From: Methanobacteriota archaeon
Lineage (GTDB): Archaea > Halobacteriota > Methanomicrobia > Methanomicrobiales > Methanoculleaceae
Reading direction: 5' to 3'
DNA: 26,329 nucleotides
NCBI GenBank assembly: GCA_023457135.1
Contig: JAEWMO010000158.1
Coordinates: forward strand, 1-26,329
Positions 14,210-20,964 of this stretch are shown piece after piece. Under the pieces are notes generated by a model, which saw nothing but the letters and a program-made list of their open reading frames with translations, did no database searches and was not told the DNA's origin. Numbering within the stretch: the first letter of the stretch is position 1; each line of letters opens with the position of its first letter. The position numbers and the translations under genes were made by a program.

Positions 14210-14704
14210 ATGCCGGAATACACCTTATCGCCGGTCGGCGAGTCCGACCGGACGGGCATCGTCGATATCTTCAACCATTACGTCGAGCACACCTTCGTCG
14301 CCTACCCGGAGGAGAAGGTGCCCTACACCTTCTTCGACCTGATCCTCGGGATCGCCCGGACCCACCCGGCGGTCACGGTGCGGGACGCCGACGGTGGGAT
14401 CGCCGGGTTCGGGATGCTCCGTCCGCGCAACCCCATGCCGGCGTTCGCCCGGACCGCGGAGATCACCTGCTTCCTGCGGCCCGACCTGACCGGGCGGGGC
14501 ATCGGGTCGGAGGTGCTCGGCTATCTCGAGGCCGGAGCGAGGGAGCGCGGGATCGCCTGCATCCTCGCGAGCATCTTCTCGCAGAACGAGGGAAGCATCC
14601 GGTTCCACCGGCGCCACGGGTTTGTCGAGTGCGGAAGGTTCCGCAACGTCGGGTCCAAGCGCGGGGTCCTCTTCGACGTCGTCTGGATGCAGAAGGAACT
14701 CTAG
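14210..14704 (+). CDS. GNAT family N-acetyltransferase (phosphinothricin/amino-acid acetyltransferase-like)
   Basis: 164-aa acetyl-CoA-dependent N-acetyltransferase. The start EYTLSPVGESDRTGIVDIFN is the beta1-alpha1 element; the acetyl-CoA loop is at residues 90-100 in RPDLTGRGIGS; the end SIRFHRRHGFVECGRF is the usual motif B. It resembles the PAT-like branch that acetylates small amines such as phosphinothricin or methionine derivatives; the substrate is not known here. Start ATG 14210 has AGGAG 6 nt upstream, inside a strong hairpin. MarR upstream and the operator palindrome suggest induction by a small toxic compound. Its TAG overlaps the stop of the convergent UbiA gene as CTAG. Confidence 0.88.
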   Translation: MPEYTLSPVGESDRTGIVDIFNHYVEHTFVAYPEEKVPYTFFDLILGIARTHPAVTVRDADGGIAGFGMLRPRNPMPAFARTAEITCFLRPDLTGRGIGSEVLGYLEAGARERGIACILASIFSQNEGSIRFHRRHGFVECGRFRNVGSKRGVLFDVVWMQKEL

Positions 14705-15630
14705 AGAAGGACCGCCGCGATGATCGCCACGGCCTCGACGAGGAGCGATGCGTGCATGAGCGGGAGCGCCCGCATCGCCGCATCCGCGCTCTTCCCCCGG
14801 AGGATGAGGGCGTTTGCCGCGCTGAGGAGGAGGAGCGCCACGGCGAACCCGGGCGTTGCGACCGGGCCGAGGGTGAGGCCGAAGACGGCCGCCATGACGG
14901 CGTGGGCGGCCGAGAAGCCGAGGACCCAGAGGGCCGCGCCCCTCATCCCGTAAAGACCCGGAGTCGGGTCCTCCGGAGCCGACCCGGTCAGACGCGGGAT
15001 CGTCGCCATCCCCCGGGCGCGGTCGTTTGCGATATCGGCGATATCGTTTGCCCCGAGATGCGCGAGCGTCCAGGGGTAGAAGAAGAGGAAGTAGAGGAGG
15101 GCGGTCGCGTCCGGGCTGCCGAGGACGAGGTAGCCGGCGACCGGGAAGAGCGCGAAGTCCGTCCGCCCGACGATCTGGGCGATGGGGAGGGTCTGGCGCC
15201 GCTTCTTTCTCTGGTAGAAGTACTCGACCGCGTACGAGTAGCCCATGATGCCGAGGACGTAGAGGTTGTGCGGCGCGGGCAGGGTCGCGGCGAGCGCTGC
15301 CGCAGTCCCGGCGAGGATGAGGAAGACGGCGAAAGCGGTCCGGGGGGAGATCCGTCCCGCCGGGATCGGTCGCGCCTTGAACGGCCGCCAGTAGCGGGTG
15401 AGCGACTCGTCGACATCGCGCCGGTCATACTCCCGGTCGACGTAATCGTTCAGGACGAGGCCGGCCAGAAACCCTGAAAGTCCGATGAGCGCCGCCCGCC
15501 CGGCGAGTCCCCACGTGAGCCCCTCGTAGGTCAACGACGCGAGCGCGAGCCCCGAACAGAAGAGCAGCGGCCAGACGAAGAAGAAGTGGATGCGGGTCAG
15601 GTCGGCGAGTGCGGCAAGGGTCTCTCTCAT
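14701..15630 (-). CDS. UbiA family prenyltransferase (1)
   Basis: 309-aa integral membrane prenyltransferase with eight to nine hydrophobic segments. Both Asp-rich Mg-prenyl-diphosphate motifs are present: NDYVDREYD at residues 61-69 and NDIADIAND at 195-203. Family members move a prenyl chain from its diphosphate to an acceptor; archaeal examples make digeranylgeranylglyceryl phosphate, quinones or other prenylated lipids. The acceptor cannot be deduced. ATG 15630 follows from the family start TRIHFFFVWPLLF near the N-terminus. An inverted repeat lies directly before the start. The second UbiA gene at 16770 is only distantly similar. Confidence 0.9.
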   Translation of the reverse strand: MRETLAALADLTRIHFFFVWPLLFCSGLALASLTYEGLTWGLAGRAALIGLSGFLAGLVLNDYVDREYDRRDVDESLTRYWRPFKARPIPAGRISPRTAFAVFLILAGTAAALAATLPAPHNLYVLGIMGYSYAVEYFYQRKKRRQTLPIAQIVGRTDFALFPVAGYLVLGSPDATALLYFLFFYPWTLAHLGANDIADIANDRARGMATIPRLTGSAPEDPTPGLYGMRGAALWVLGFSAAHAVMAAVFGLTLGPVATPGFAVALLLLSAANALILRGKSADAAMRALPLMHASLLVEAVAIIAAVLL

Positions 15631-15632
15631 GA

Positions 15633-15651
15633 TGGTATCAGGTGGATACCA
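15633..15651 (-). promoter_or_regulatory. Perfect inverted repeat TGGTATC-AGGTG-GATACCA in the UbiA(1) leader
   Basis: Two 7-bp arms with a 5-bp spacer, ending 2 nt before the start codon. It would form a hairpin in the RNA or bind a dimeric regulator just downstream of the transcript start. No separate ribosome binding site is seen, so it may control access to the start. Confidence 0.5.
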
Positions 15652-15680
15652 CGTCCTGGTTCAAAAAGCGTTGCGGGCCT

Positions 15681-15693
15681 GCATAAAAAGGTT
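15681..15693. promoter_or_regulatory. Shared TATA region of the divergent UbiA(1) and DUF1294 genes
   Basis: Reads GCATAAAAAGGTT on plus and AACCTTTTTATGC on minus. The minus reading matches the recurrent AACCTTT box and fits a UbiA transcript starting near 15660. The plus reading could serve the DUF1294 gene, with a start near 15711. Confidence 0.45.
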
Positions 15694-15747
15694 GAGAGCG
15701 TAGAGTACCTGGCTGCAGCCCCGGAACCGGGGCGGCGGGAGTCCGTC

Positions 15748-16029
15748 ATGACAGATCTCTTACTATCCGGCAGTCTTCTGCTCATCTACGCCCTGCTGAA
15801 CCTCTTCGCGTTCGCCGCCTACCGTCACGACAAAAAATCCGCGGAGCGGACGGCGTGGCGGACCCCCGAGCGGAGCCTCCTCCTGTTTGCGCTGATCGGG
15901 CCGTTCGGGGCCTTCGCCGCGATGCGGCGCTTCCGGCACAAGACGCAGAAGCCGAAGTTCCGGCTCGTCCCCGTCTTCCTCTGCCTGCACCTCGTCGTCT
16001 TCGCCGCGCTCGTCCCGGGGATAGTATGA
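15748..16029 (+). CDS. DUF1294 family small membrane protein
   Basis: 93-aa protein with three hydrophobic segments: LLLSGSLLLIYALLNLFAF, SLLLFALIGPFGAFAA and a C-terminal LVPVFLCLHLVVFAAL. The family signature is clear: YRHDKKSAERTAWRTPE followed by MRRFRHKTQKPKF. The function of DUF1294 is not known. The start has GGGAG upstream in GGCGGGAGTCC. The leader holds the palindrome GGCTGCAGCC (15711-15720) and the inverted repeat GCCCCGG-AA-CCGGGGC (15718-15733). Divergent from the first prenyltransferase. Confidence 0.88.
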   Translation: MTDLLLSGSLLLIYALLNLFAFAAYRHDKKSAERTAWRTPERSLLLFALIGPFGAFAAMRRFRHKTQKPKFRLVPVFLCLHLVVFAALVPGIV

Positions 16030-16082
16030 CCGGTTGACAATGGCCGAAAGGTAAAGATACTGCTCTATCCCACCTACTCCGT

Positions 16083-16727
16083 ATGGCATACGGCTACGGC
16101 CCGCTCCGCCGTCCGGTGGGAGAGACCCTCGCGGCGCTCCATCGCGGCCTCGTGCGCGCGTACCGGGCGGAGTACCTCCCCGCCCACCGGCGGTTGCCCC
16201 GGAGGGCGCGGCGGCTCCGGCGGATACGGGGGTGGAGCCGGGGGGTCGGCCTCCTCCTCGCGCAGGCCGACCGGGTGACGCGCGAGACCCTCCCCCGGAT
16301 CGAGCGCGATGCCGGACACACCCTCCGTGACCCGGACGACCTCCTCAGGGTCCTGGTGGACGCCTCCACCACGCGGCTCTTCTCGGCGATCGGTGCCGGG
16401 TTCCCCGATGCGGCGCTCCCGGTCCCGGCGTGGGACCTTGAGATGCTCGCAAACCTCCCGGACGGCGTTCACGCCGCGGCGATCATCGGCGACGTCACGT
16501 TGCAGGTGAAGGTCTTTGCCGGCCTGCACGTCAGGGAGGCGGGGCTTGCCGCGCTCGCCGACCGGTGGGAGCTTCCCGGGAGCCGGATCGGTTCTCCGGC
16601 CGGCACAATCCCCGTGCAGGAGAAGGAGCTCCTCGCCCGGGCCGTCCTCGGCCTCCTCTACGTCGACGGCGGCACCGATGCGCTCCGGGGCGTGGTGCCG
16701 CTGCTCGGGTGCGGCCGGGAGGAATAG
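16083..16727 (+). CDS. Hypothetical protein, 214 aa, Arg-rich N-terminus
   Basis: I do not recognise a family. The first 60 residues are very basic (about 19 Arg, with the repeated RRLPRRARRLRRIR) and helical. The rest is alpha/beta with LRDPDDLLRVLVDA, a well-ordered middle part VPAWDLEMLANLPDG, and VTLQVKVFAGLHVREAG. No membrane segment and no metal motif are seen; one Cys lies near the end. ATG 16083 is about 25-30 nt after AAAGGTAAAGATAC, which suggests a leaderless message. The stop TAG lies inside the palindromic TATA region of the next gene. Position between DUF1294 and the second prenyltransferase suggests, but does not show, a shared role. Confidence 0.72.
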   Translation: MAYGYGPLRRPVGETLAALHRGLVRAYRAEYLPAHRRLPRRARRLRRIRGWSRGVGLLLAQADRVTRETLPRIERDAGHTLRDPDDLLRVLVDASTTRLFSAIGAGFPDAALPVPAWDLEMLANLPDGVHAAAIIGDVTLQVKVFAGLHVREAGLAALADRWELPGSRIGSPAGTIPVQEKELLARAVLGLLYVDGGTDALRGVVPLLGCGREE

Positions 16728-16737
16728 GTATATACCT
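16726..16737 (+). promoter_or_regulatory. Palindromic TATA region of UbiA(2), AGGTATATACCT
   Basis: A perfect 12-bp palindrome whose core TATATA is about 39 nt before ATG 16770. It overlaps the stop codon of the gene in front. AGGAG at 16758-16762 is the ribosome binding site. Confidence 0.5.
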
Positions 16738-16769
16738 GATCTCATAGTTCCTCTTCCAGGAGACTCCCC

Positions 16770-17705
16770 ATGAACACCCGTGCCCTCCGCGAGTTCATCC
16801 GGCTCGGCCGGTACCCCTTCCTCCTCTCGGGGTTCATCCCGTTCACCGCCGGGGCGCTCCTCGCCTTCCTCCTCGGCGCGCGGTTCACCGCGGGCGAGTT
16901 CCTCCTCGGCTACGCGGCGATGGCCGCGGCCCACCTCTCCGTCAACTACAGCAACGACTACTTCGATGCCGACGCCGACCGGTTCGTCGAGACGACGGCG
17001 ATCTCCGGGGGGAGCGGCGTCCTCTCCCGGCACCCGGACCTCAAGCCCGCCGCGCTCTATGCGGCCGTCGGCCTGATGGCGCTCTCGATCCTGATCGGCT
17101 ACGCGTTTATCGTCATCTACGGCTACCCGGCCATCTTCCTCGCCTTCGGGATTGCGGGGAACCTCCTCGGCTGGTTCTACACCGCGCCGCCGATCGCGTT
17201 CGCCTACCACAAACTCGGCGAGGTCGTGAACATGATCACTTTCGGCCTCCTGATGCCGGGCGCGGGCTACTTCGTCGCGATGGGGACGCTTGATTGGCCG
17301 TTCTTCGCCTTCGCCGCCCCGCTCTGCCTCTACGGTCTCGTCTTCATCACGAGCGTCGAGATCCCGGACATGGAGGGCGACATCCTGGGGGGAAAACGGA
17401 CCCTGGTCGTCCGGAGGGGGCGGATCTTCGGCTTTGCGCTCATCGCCCTTGCGGCGAGCCTTGCGACCGCGGTGCTCACCGTCTTCGCGTTCACGGGCGT
17501 CTTTGCCCCCGTGAACTTCTGGCCCGTGGCGCTGATCTCCGTCATCCCGCTCGCCCTCGCCCTCCGGGGATTTTTACGCCGGACCGCTGAGCGGGCCGGC
17601 GCCCTCCGCCACGCCGTCGCGAACATCCAGGGCTACTTCATCTTCCAGGGTCTCGTCGCCCTCTATCTCCTCTTTGCAGCCGCCGGATCTCTTTTCGGCC
17701 CGTAA
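16770..17705 (+). CDS. UbiA family prenyltransferase (2), MenA-like
   Basis: 311-aa integral membrane prenyltransferase with about eight to nine hydrophobic segments. Motif 1 is NDYFDADAD at residues 62-70 and motif 2 is EIPDMEGD, with Asp200 and Asp204; the arrangement SGGSGVLSR after motif 1 is that of 1,4-dihydroxy-2-naphthoate prenyltransferases (MenA). Methanogens generally lack menaquinone synthesis (Methanosarcinales use methanophenazine), so the acceptor is probably another aromatic or lipid; this is inference. ATG 16770 has AGGAG 7 nt upstream and its own promoter. It is oriented opposite to UbiA(1). Confidence 0.9.
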   Translation: MNTRALREFIRLGRYPFLLSGFIPFTAGALLAFLLGARFTAGEFLLGYAAMAAAHLSVNYSNDYFDADADRFVETTAISGGSGVLSRHPDLKPAALYAAVGLMALSILIGYAFIVIYGYPAIFLAFGIAGNLLGWFYTAPPIAFAYHKLGEVVNMITFGLLMPGAGYFVAMGTLDWPFFAFAAPLCLYGLVFITSVEIPDMEGDILGGKRTLVVRRGRIFGFALIALAASLATAVLTVFAFTGVFAPVNFWPVALISVIPLALALRGFLRRTAERAGALRHAVANIQGYFIFQGLVALYLLFAAAGSLFGP

Positions 17706-17732
17706 CGCGCCCATTTCAGGGATCCCCTCATA

Positions 17733-17742
17733 AACCTTTTTA
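17733..17742 (+). promoter_or_regulatory. Promoter AACCTTTTTA of the surface protein gene
   Basis: The recurrent AACCTTT box, 28 nt after the stop of UbiA(2). Expected transcript start is near 17763. That is downstream of the in-frame ATG 17755, which favours GTG 17791 as the start codon, with GAGGA at 17775-17780 as the binding site. Confidence 0.5.
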
Positions 17743-17790
17743 CTTCCGAAAATCATGTACATCCTATCCATAGATGAGGAGATTTTATTC

Positions 17791-18960
17791 GTGAAGAGAT
17801 TGGGTGGATTTCTGCTCCTGCTTGTTCTGCTGATCCCGGCTGCGACCGCGGCGACGATCACGATCAGTCCCGATAGGATCGCGTCCGGTGATACGGTCAC
17901 CGTGGACGTGAGCGACCTTCCCGACGGCGCTTCCTTCTCGCTCGGCATCCGCGGCGAGTTCGCCGCAACCCCGGGCGAGACGTTCGCCTTCTCGGCCCGG
18001 TCGATCACCCTCCCCTTCTCGCTCAACGACGGTGAGGTGAACGCCTATACGAGGGGGACGAACTGGACCGAGCTTGTCGCGGAACTCCCGGACGGGGGCT
18101 CCGTCATCATGCGCTACACCGCCGACGCGAACGGCGAGGTTCGGATATCTCAACCCCGCAACATCGGAAGCGGGACCCTCAGCGTCGCCACCCTCCGCGG
18201 GCAGGCCGCGACGGGGAACATCGTCGCCGACCTGACGGTGCTCGGCACGAAGCAGGGGCCCGATGACGGCCGGATCACCTTTGCCATCGAGGGGATCGAG
18301 CAGGGGACCGCGACGGTGACGGTCTACGTCGACGGACAGCAGGCCCTCTCCCGGCCGATCGTCATCGGGTCATCGCCGACCCCGACGCCCACCGCCACCC
18401 AGGCACCGGGAGGCAACGGCGGCAGCCCGGCCAACCCCACGCCCACGCCCACGCCCACGGCCACCTCCACCGCCGCCACCCCCGCGACGGTGACCTCGGC
18501 CGACGGGAAGGCCTCCCTCACGGGGACGGATCTCTCGGGCGCCGGGCTCCTCAAGATCACGGCGCAGGGGACCGCCCCCGCCGGCTGGTCGTTTGCCGGG
18601 AACGCCTACGCCGTGACCCCGGAGGGCCGGACGTTCAATCCCCCGGCCACCCTCTCCTTCAGCCTCCCCTCGGCCGACACGACGGGAACACTCGCCAGGC
18701 TCGAGAACGGTGCCTGGTCGCCGGTGCCTTCGAGGGTCGAGGGCGACCGGATCACGGCCGCGGTCTCCCAATCGGGCTCTTACGTCCTCCTCGTCACCGT
18801 ACCGGCGGCTGAGACGACCGTGACCACGGCGGTGACAGCAGCGACAGCGACCACGGCCGCCCCCACGGCGACGACCCCCGCGGCAGCCGCCCCGGTTGCC
18901 CCGCTCCTTGCCGTCGCCGGTCTCCTTGCGGGGCTTGCCCTCGTCCTCCGGAGGCGTTGA
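17791..18960 (+). CDS. Secreted, membrane-anchored surface protein with Pro/Thr-rich linker
   Basis: 389-aa surface protein. Signal peptide MKRLGGFLLLLVLLIPAATA (1-20), then a beta-rich domain (21-190) like the DUF3821/S-layer-associated domains of Methanomicrobiales, a PTPTPT-type linker (about 190-235), a second beta-rich domain (about 236-335), a Thr/Ala-rich stalk and a C-terminal hydrophobic anchor APLLAVAGLLAGLALVLRRR. The stalk and linker should carry O-glycans on the cell surface; this is inference. GTG 17791 is chosen because of promoter position. The C-terminal arrangement resembles archaeal sorting signals but has no PGF motif. The next gene, DUF1616, starts 10 nt behind. Confidence 0.82.
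   Translation: MKRLGGFLLLLVLLIPAATAATITISPDRIASGDTVTVDVSDLPDGASFSLGIRGEFAATPGETFAFSARSITLPFSLNDGEVNAYTRGTNWTELVAELPDGGSVIMRYTADANGEVRISQPRNIGSGTLSVATLRGQAATGNIVADLTVLGTKQGPDDGRITFAIEGIEQGTATVTVYVDGQQALSRPIVIGSSPTPTPTATQAPGGNGGSPANPTPTPTPTATSTAATPATVTSADGKASLTGTDLSGAGLLKITAQGTAPAGWSFAGNAYAVTPEGRTFNPPATLSFSLPSADTTGTLARLENGAWSPVPSRVEGDRITAAVSQSGSYVLLVTVPAAETTVTTAVTAATATTAAPTATTPAAAAPVAPLLAVAGLLAGLALVLRRR
18436..18459 (+). repeat. Tandem hexamer CCCACG x4 in the Pro-Thr linker
   Basis: Four perfect copies of CCCACG code for alternating Pro and Thr in the linker of the surface protein. Such runs change length easily by slippage, without shifting frame. Confidence 0.8.
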
Positions 18961-18969
18961 CGTCCTGCC

Positions 18970-19944
18970 ATGAGCCCCGACGAGAGTAAACCACTGGTGG
19001 TCGAGGCCGCCGGGGACGTCCCCGGTGACCTCATCGCCGTCGCCGCCTTCACGGCCGCGACCCTTGCCTGTGTCTACGTCCCGGTCCTGAACGAGAGTAT
19101 TCTGCGGATCCTCTTCGGGGTGGCGATGGTCCTCTTCATCCCCGGCTACGCCCTGATCGCCGCGCTCTTTCCGGCGAGAGGGGATCTCGACGGCATCGAG
19201 CGGGTCGCCCTCTCGTTCGGGCTCTCGATCGCCGTCGTCCCCCTCATCGGGCTTGCGCTGAACTACACCCCCTGGGGGATCCGGCTCGACCCGATCCTCG
19301 CGTCGCTGACGGTCTTCACCCTCGCGATGACCCTGGTCGCCTGGTACCGGCGTCTCCTCCTCCCGGCCGACGACCGGTTCGTCGTCCCGGCCCGGGCGAT
19401 GATCGCCTCGGCCCGGGCCGAGCTCTACGACCCCGGGGCCTCCCGGTTCGACCGGGCGCTCTCCGTCGTCCTGGTCCTCTCGATCGTAGCGGCGGTCGCG
19501 ACGACCGCCTACGTCATCGCGGTGCCAAAAGAGGGGGAGCACTTCACCGAGTTCTACATCCTCGGCCACGGGGGGAAGGCCGCGGACTACCCGACCGATT
19601 TTGCGGCCGGCTCGACGCAGTCGCTCATCATCGGGGTCGGGAACCACGAGTATCGGGAGGTCCCCTACACGGTTGAAGCGCTCGCCCTCAACCAGACCTT
19701 CGACCCGGCGACGAATACCTCGACCGTTCACGCGGCCGAGTCGCTCGACCGCTTCGTCCTGACGGTTCCCCACAACGAGACCCGGGAACTGCCCTGGGAG
19801 TTCTCGATGCCGTCGCCGGAGTACAACCGGGTCGAGTTCCTGCTCTTCAACGAGACGGTTCCGGGTCCGGACGTCGTCGGCCAGGACCGGATCAACGCGA
19901 GCTACCGGGACCTGCACCTCTGGGTGCGGGTCCGGCCGGCGTGA
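18970..19944 (+). CDS. DUF1616 family membrane protein
   Basis: 324-aa protein. The N-terminal half holds about four membrane segments, with the family block LFGVAMVLFIPGYALIAALF near residues 45-65 followed by GIERVALSFGLSIAVVPL. A further segment (SVVLVLSIVAAVATTAYVI, about 165-185) leads to an extracytoplasmic C-terminal domain with several N-glycosylation sequons (NQT, NTS, NET, NAS). DUF1616 proteins are common beside surface and glycosylation genes in archaea; function is not known. It probably shares a message with the surface protein in front. Its last 53 nt overlap, in antisense, the 3' end of the convergent gene at 19892-20680. Confidence 0.87.
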   Translation: MSPDESKPLVVEAAGDVPGDLIAVAAFTAATLACVYVPVLNESILRILFGVAMVLFIPGYALIAALFPARGDLDGIERVALSFGLSIAVVPLIGLALNYTPWGIRLDPILASLTVFTLAMTLVAWYRRLLLPADDRFVVPARAMIASARAELYDPGASRFDRALSVVLVLSIVAAVATTAYVIAVPKEGEHFTEFYILGHGGKAADYPTDFAAGSTQSLIIGVGNHEYREVPYTVEALALNQTFDPATNTSTVHAAESLDRFVLTVPHNETRELPWEFSMPSPEYNRVEFLLFNETVPGPDVVGQDRINASYRDLHLWVRVRPA

Positions 19945-20680
19945 GAATAACTCTGAGAATCTTTCTTTTTTCGTCGACGCTGATGTGCTCGATCTTCGTC
20001 GGCTCTCCCGTCCCGAGCGCCGCGAGCGTGGCGAGCAGGCTGCAGACCGGGCAGCCGACCATGGTGCAGCACTTCGGCGAGGCCGCCCTGACGGCCCGGC
20101 AGCCGGGGATGAGCCTGTAGTCGGTGAGGGTGACGACGATGTTTGCGCCGTCTTTTGCGGCCTCGGTCTTTCCGGCGACCTCGAGGAGGTCGTCGCAGAC
20201 CTCGACGATGCAGGCGAGGAGGGCGTCGTCCTCCTCCGGCACCTCGAGGGCGTGCTTCTCTCTCAGTCGCGCAAGCAGCGGGGCGCATGCCGGGACGAGC
20301 CGGACGGCGCAGGCGCCCTCGGTGATGTAGGAGTAGTCGTCGCCGGTCTTCTCCGGGAGGGTGCCCGCAACCGGGACGATCTCGGTGACCGTCTCTCCCT
20401 CGGGAACGAACCAGGCGTCGCCCTGGACGCCGAGGTCGGCGCAGAGGGTGGCGATCCCGATCGTCCCCTGGGCGGGGAGGAGGGCGGCGATCTCCGGGTC
20501 GAGGGGCTCGCCCTTGTTGAGAGCGAGGAGGAAGACCCCGGCGATGAAGCAGCCGGTGCCGGCGAGGACGAGGGTCGCGCTGGTGATGTCCCCCCGGCCG
20601 GTGACGGCCGCGAGGACGAGGAGGCCTGCGGCCGCGAGGATGAGGAGGAAGGCTCCGCGGTAGGGGTTGTTGGTGGTCAT
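19892..20680 (-). CDS. Cys-rich membrane protein of unknown function, last gene of MoxR operon
   Basis: 262-aa protein I cannot assign to a studied family. Two N-terminal membrane segments (about 9-26 and 36-54), then a soluble domain on the cytoplasmic side by the short loop. The soluble domain has ten or more cysteines, with a cluster at Cys194, Cys204, Cys205, Cys210 and Cys213 (SPKCCTMVGCPVC) that could bind metal. ATG 20680 overlaps the TGA of the gene in front as ATGA, so it is translated as part of the operon. The C-terminal tail (PAGPAPRGAGPGSSR) is encoded opposite the end of DUF1616 and looks unstructured; it may be an extension gained by loss of an earlier stop. Confidence 0.8.
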   Translation of the reverse strand: MTTNNPYRGAFLLILAAAGLLVLAAVTGRGDITSATLVLAGTGCFIAGVFLLALNKGEPLDPEIAALLPAQGTIGIATLCADLGVQGDAWFVPEGETVTEIVPVAGTLPEKTGDDYSYITEGACAVRLVPACAPLLARLREKHALEVPEEDDALLACIVEVCDDLLEVAGKTEAAKDGANIVVTLTDYRLIPGCRAVRAASPKCCTMVGCPVCSLLATLAALGTGEPTKIEHISVDEKRKILRVILTPAGPAPRGAGPGSSR

Positions 20681-20964
20681 GCTCTCTCTCCTGCCCGGCG
20701 GGCGAGCCGGTAGTCGTAGGCGGTGAGGGCGAGGTAGCCGCAGCCGAGGGCGACGGCGAGGGCGGGGAGGGCGATGCTGCCGGCCGCGAAGACGGCCGCG
20801 GCGAAGAGGATCATGCCGATCGCAAAGACCGGGTAGCCCCGGAGGTCGCCGAGGTAGGCGGCGAGGACGATCGCCTGGAGGACGAGCGCCGCGAGGAGGT
20901 TCCCGACCGCGACGACCAGGACCTCGCCCCCGCAGAGGAGGAGGAACTTTCGGTCGAACTCCAT
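20677..20964 (-). CDS. Small membrane protein, 95 aa, MoxR operon
   Basis: Three hydrophobic segments (about 9-37, 42-60 and 62-83) and a basic C-terminus YDYRLARRAGERA. I do not recognise the family. Its ATG overlaps the last base of the DUF58 stop (TGATG) and its own stop overlaps the next start, a clear sign of coupled translation. Probably a membrane partner of the DUF58/MoxR machine. Confidence 0.82.
   Translation of the reverse strand: MEFDRKFLLLCGGEVLVVAVGNLLAALVLQAIVLAAYLGDLRGYPVFAIGMILFAAAVFAAGSIALPALAVALGCGYLALTAYDYRLARRAGERA

Noticed and set aside
9560..16740. GGTAT...ATACC pairs near 9570-9595, 15634-15650 and 16727-16736 as one shared operator
   Set aside because: Spacer lengths differ (16, 7 and 0 bases) and two include TATA boxes; probably chance.
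18400..18480. Possible CRISPR-like or minisatellite repeats
   Set aside because: Only short CCCACG units without spacers; they encode the Pro-Thr linker.
18370..19917. 515-codon minus-strand open frame across the surface protein and DUF1616 genes
   Set aside because: Runs antisense across two genes and is Arg/Gly-rich low complexity.
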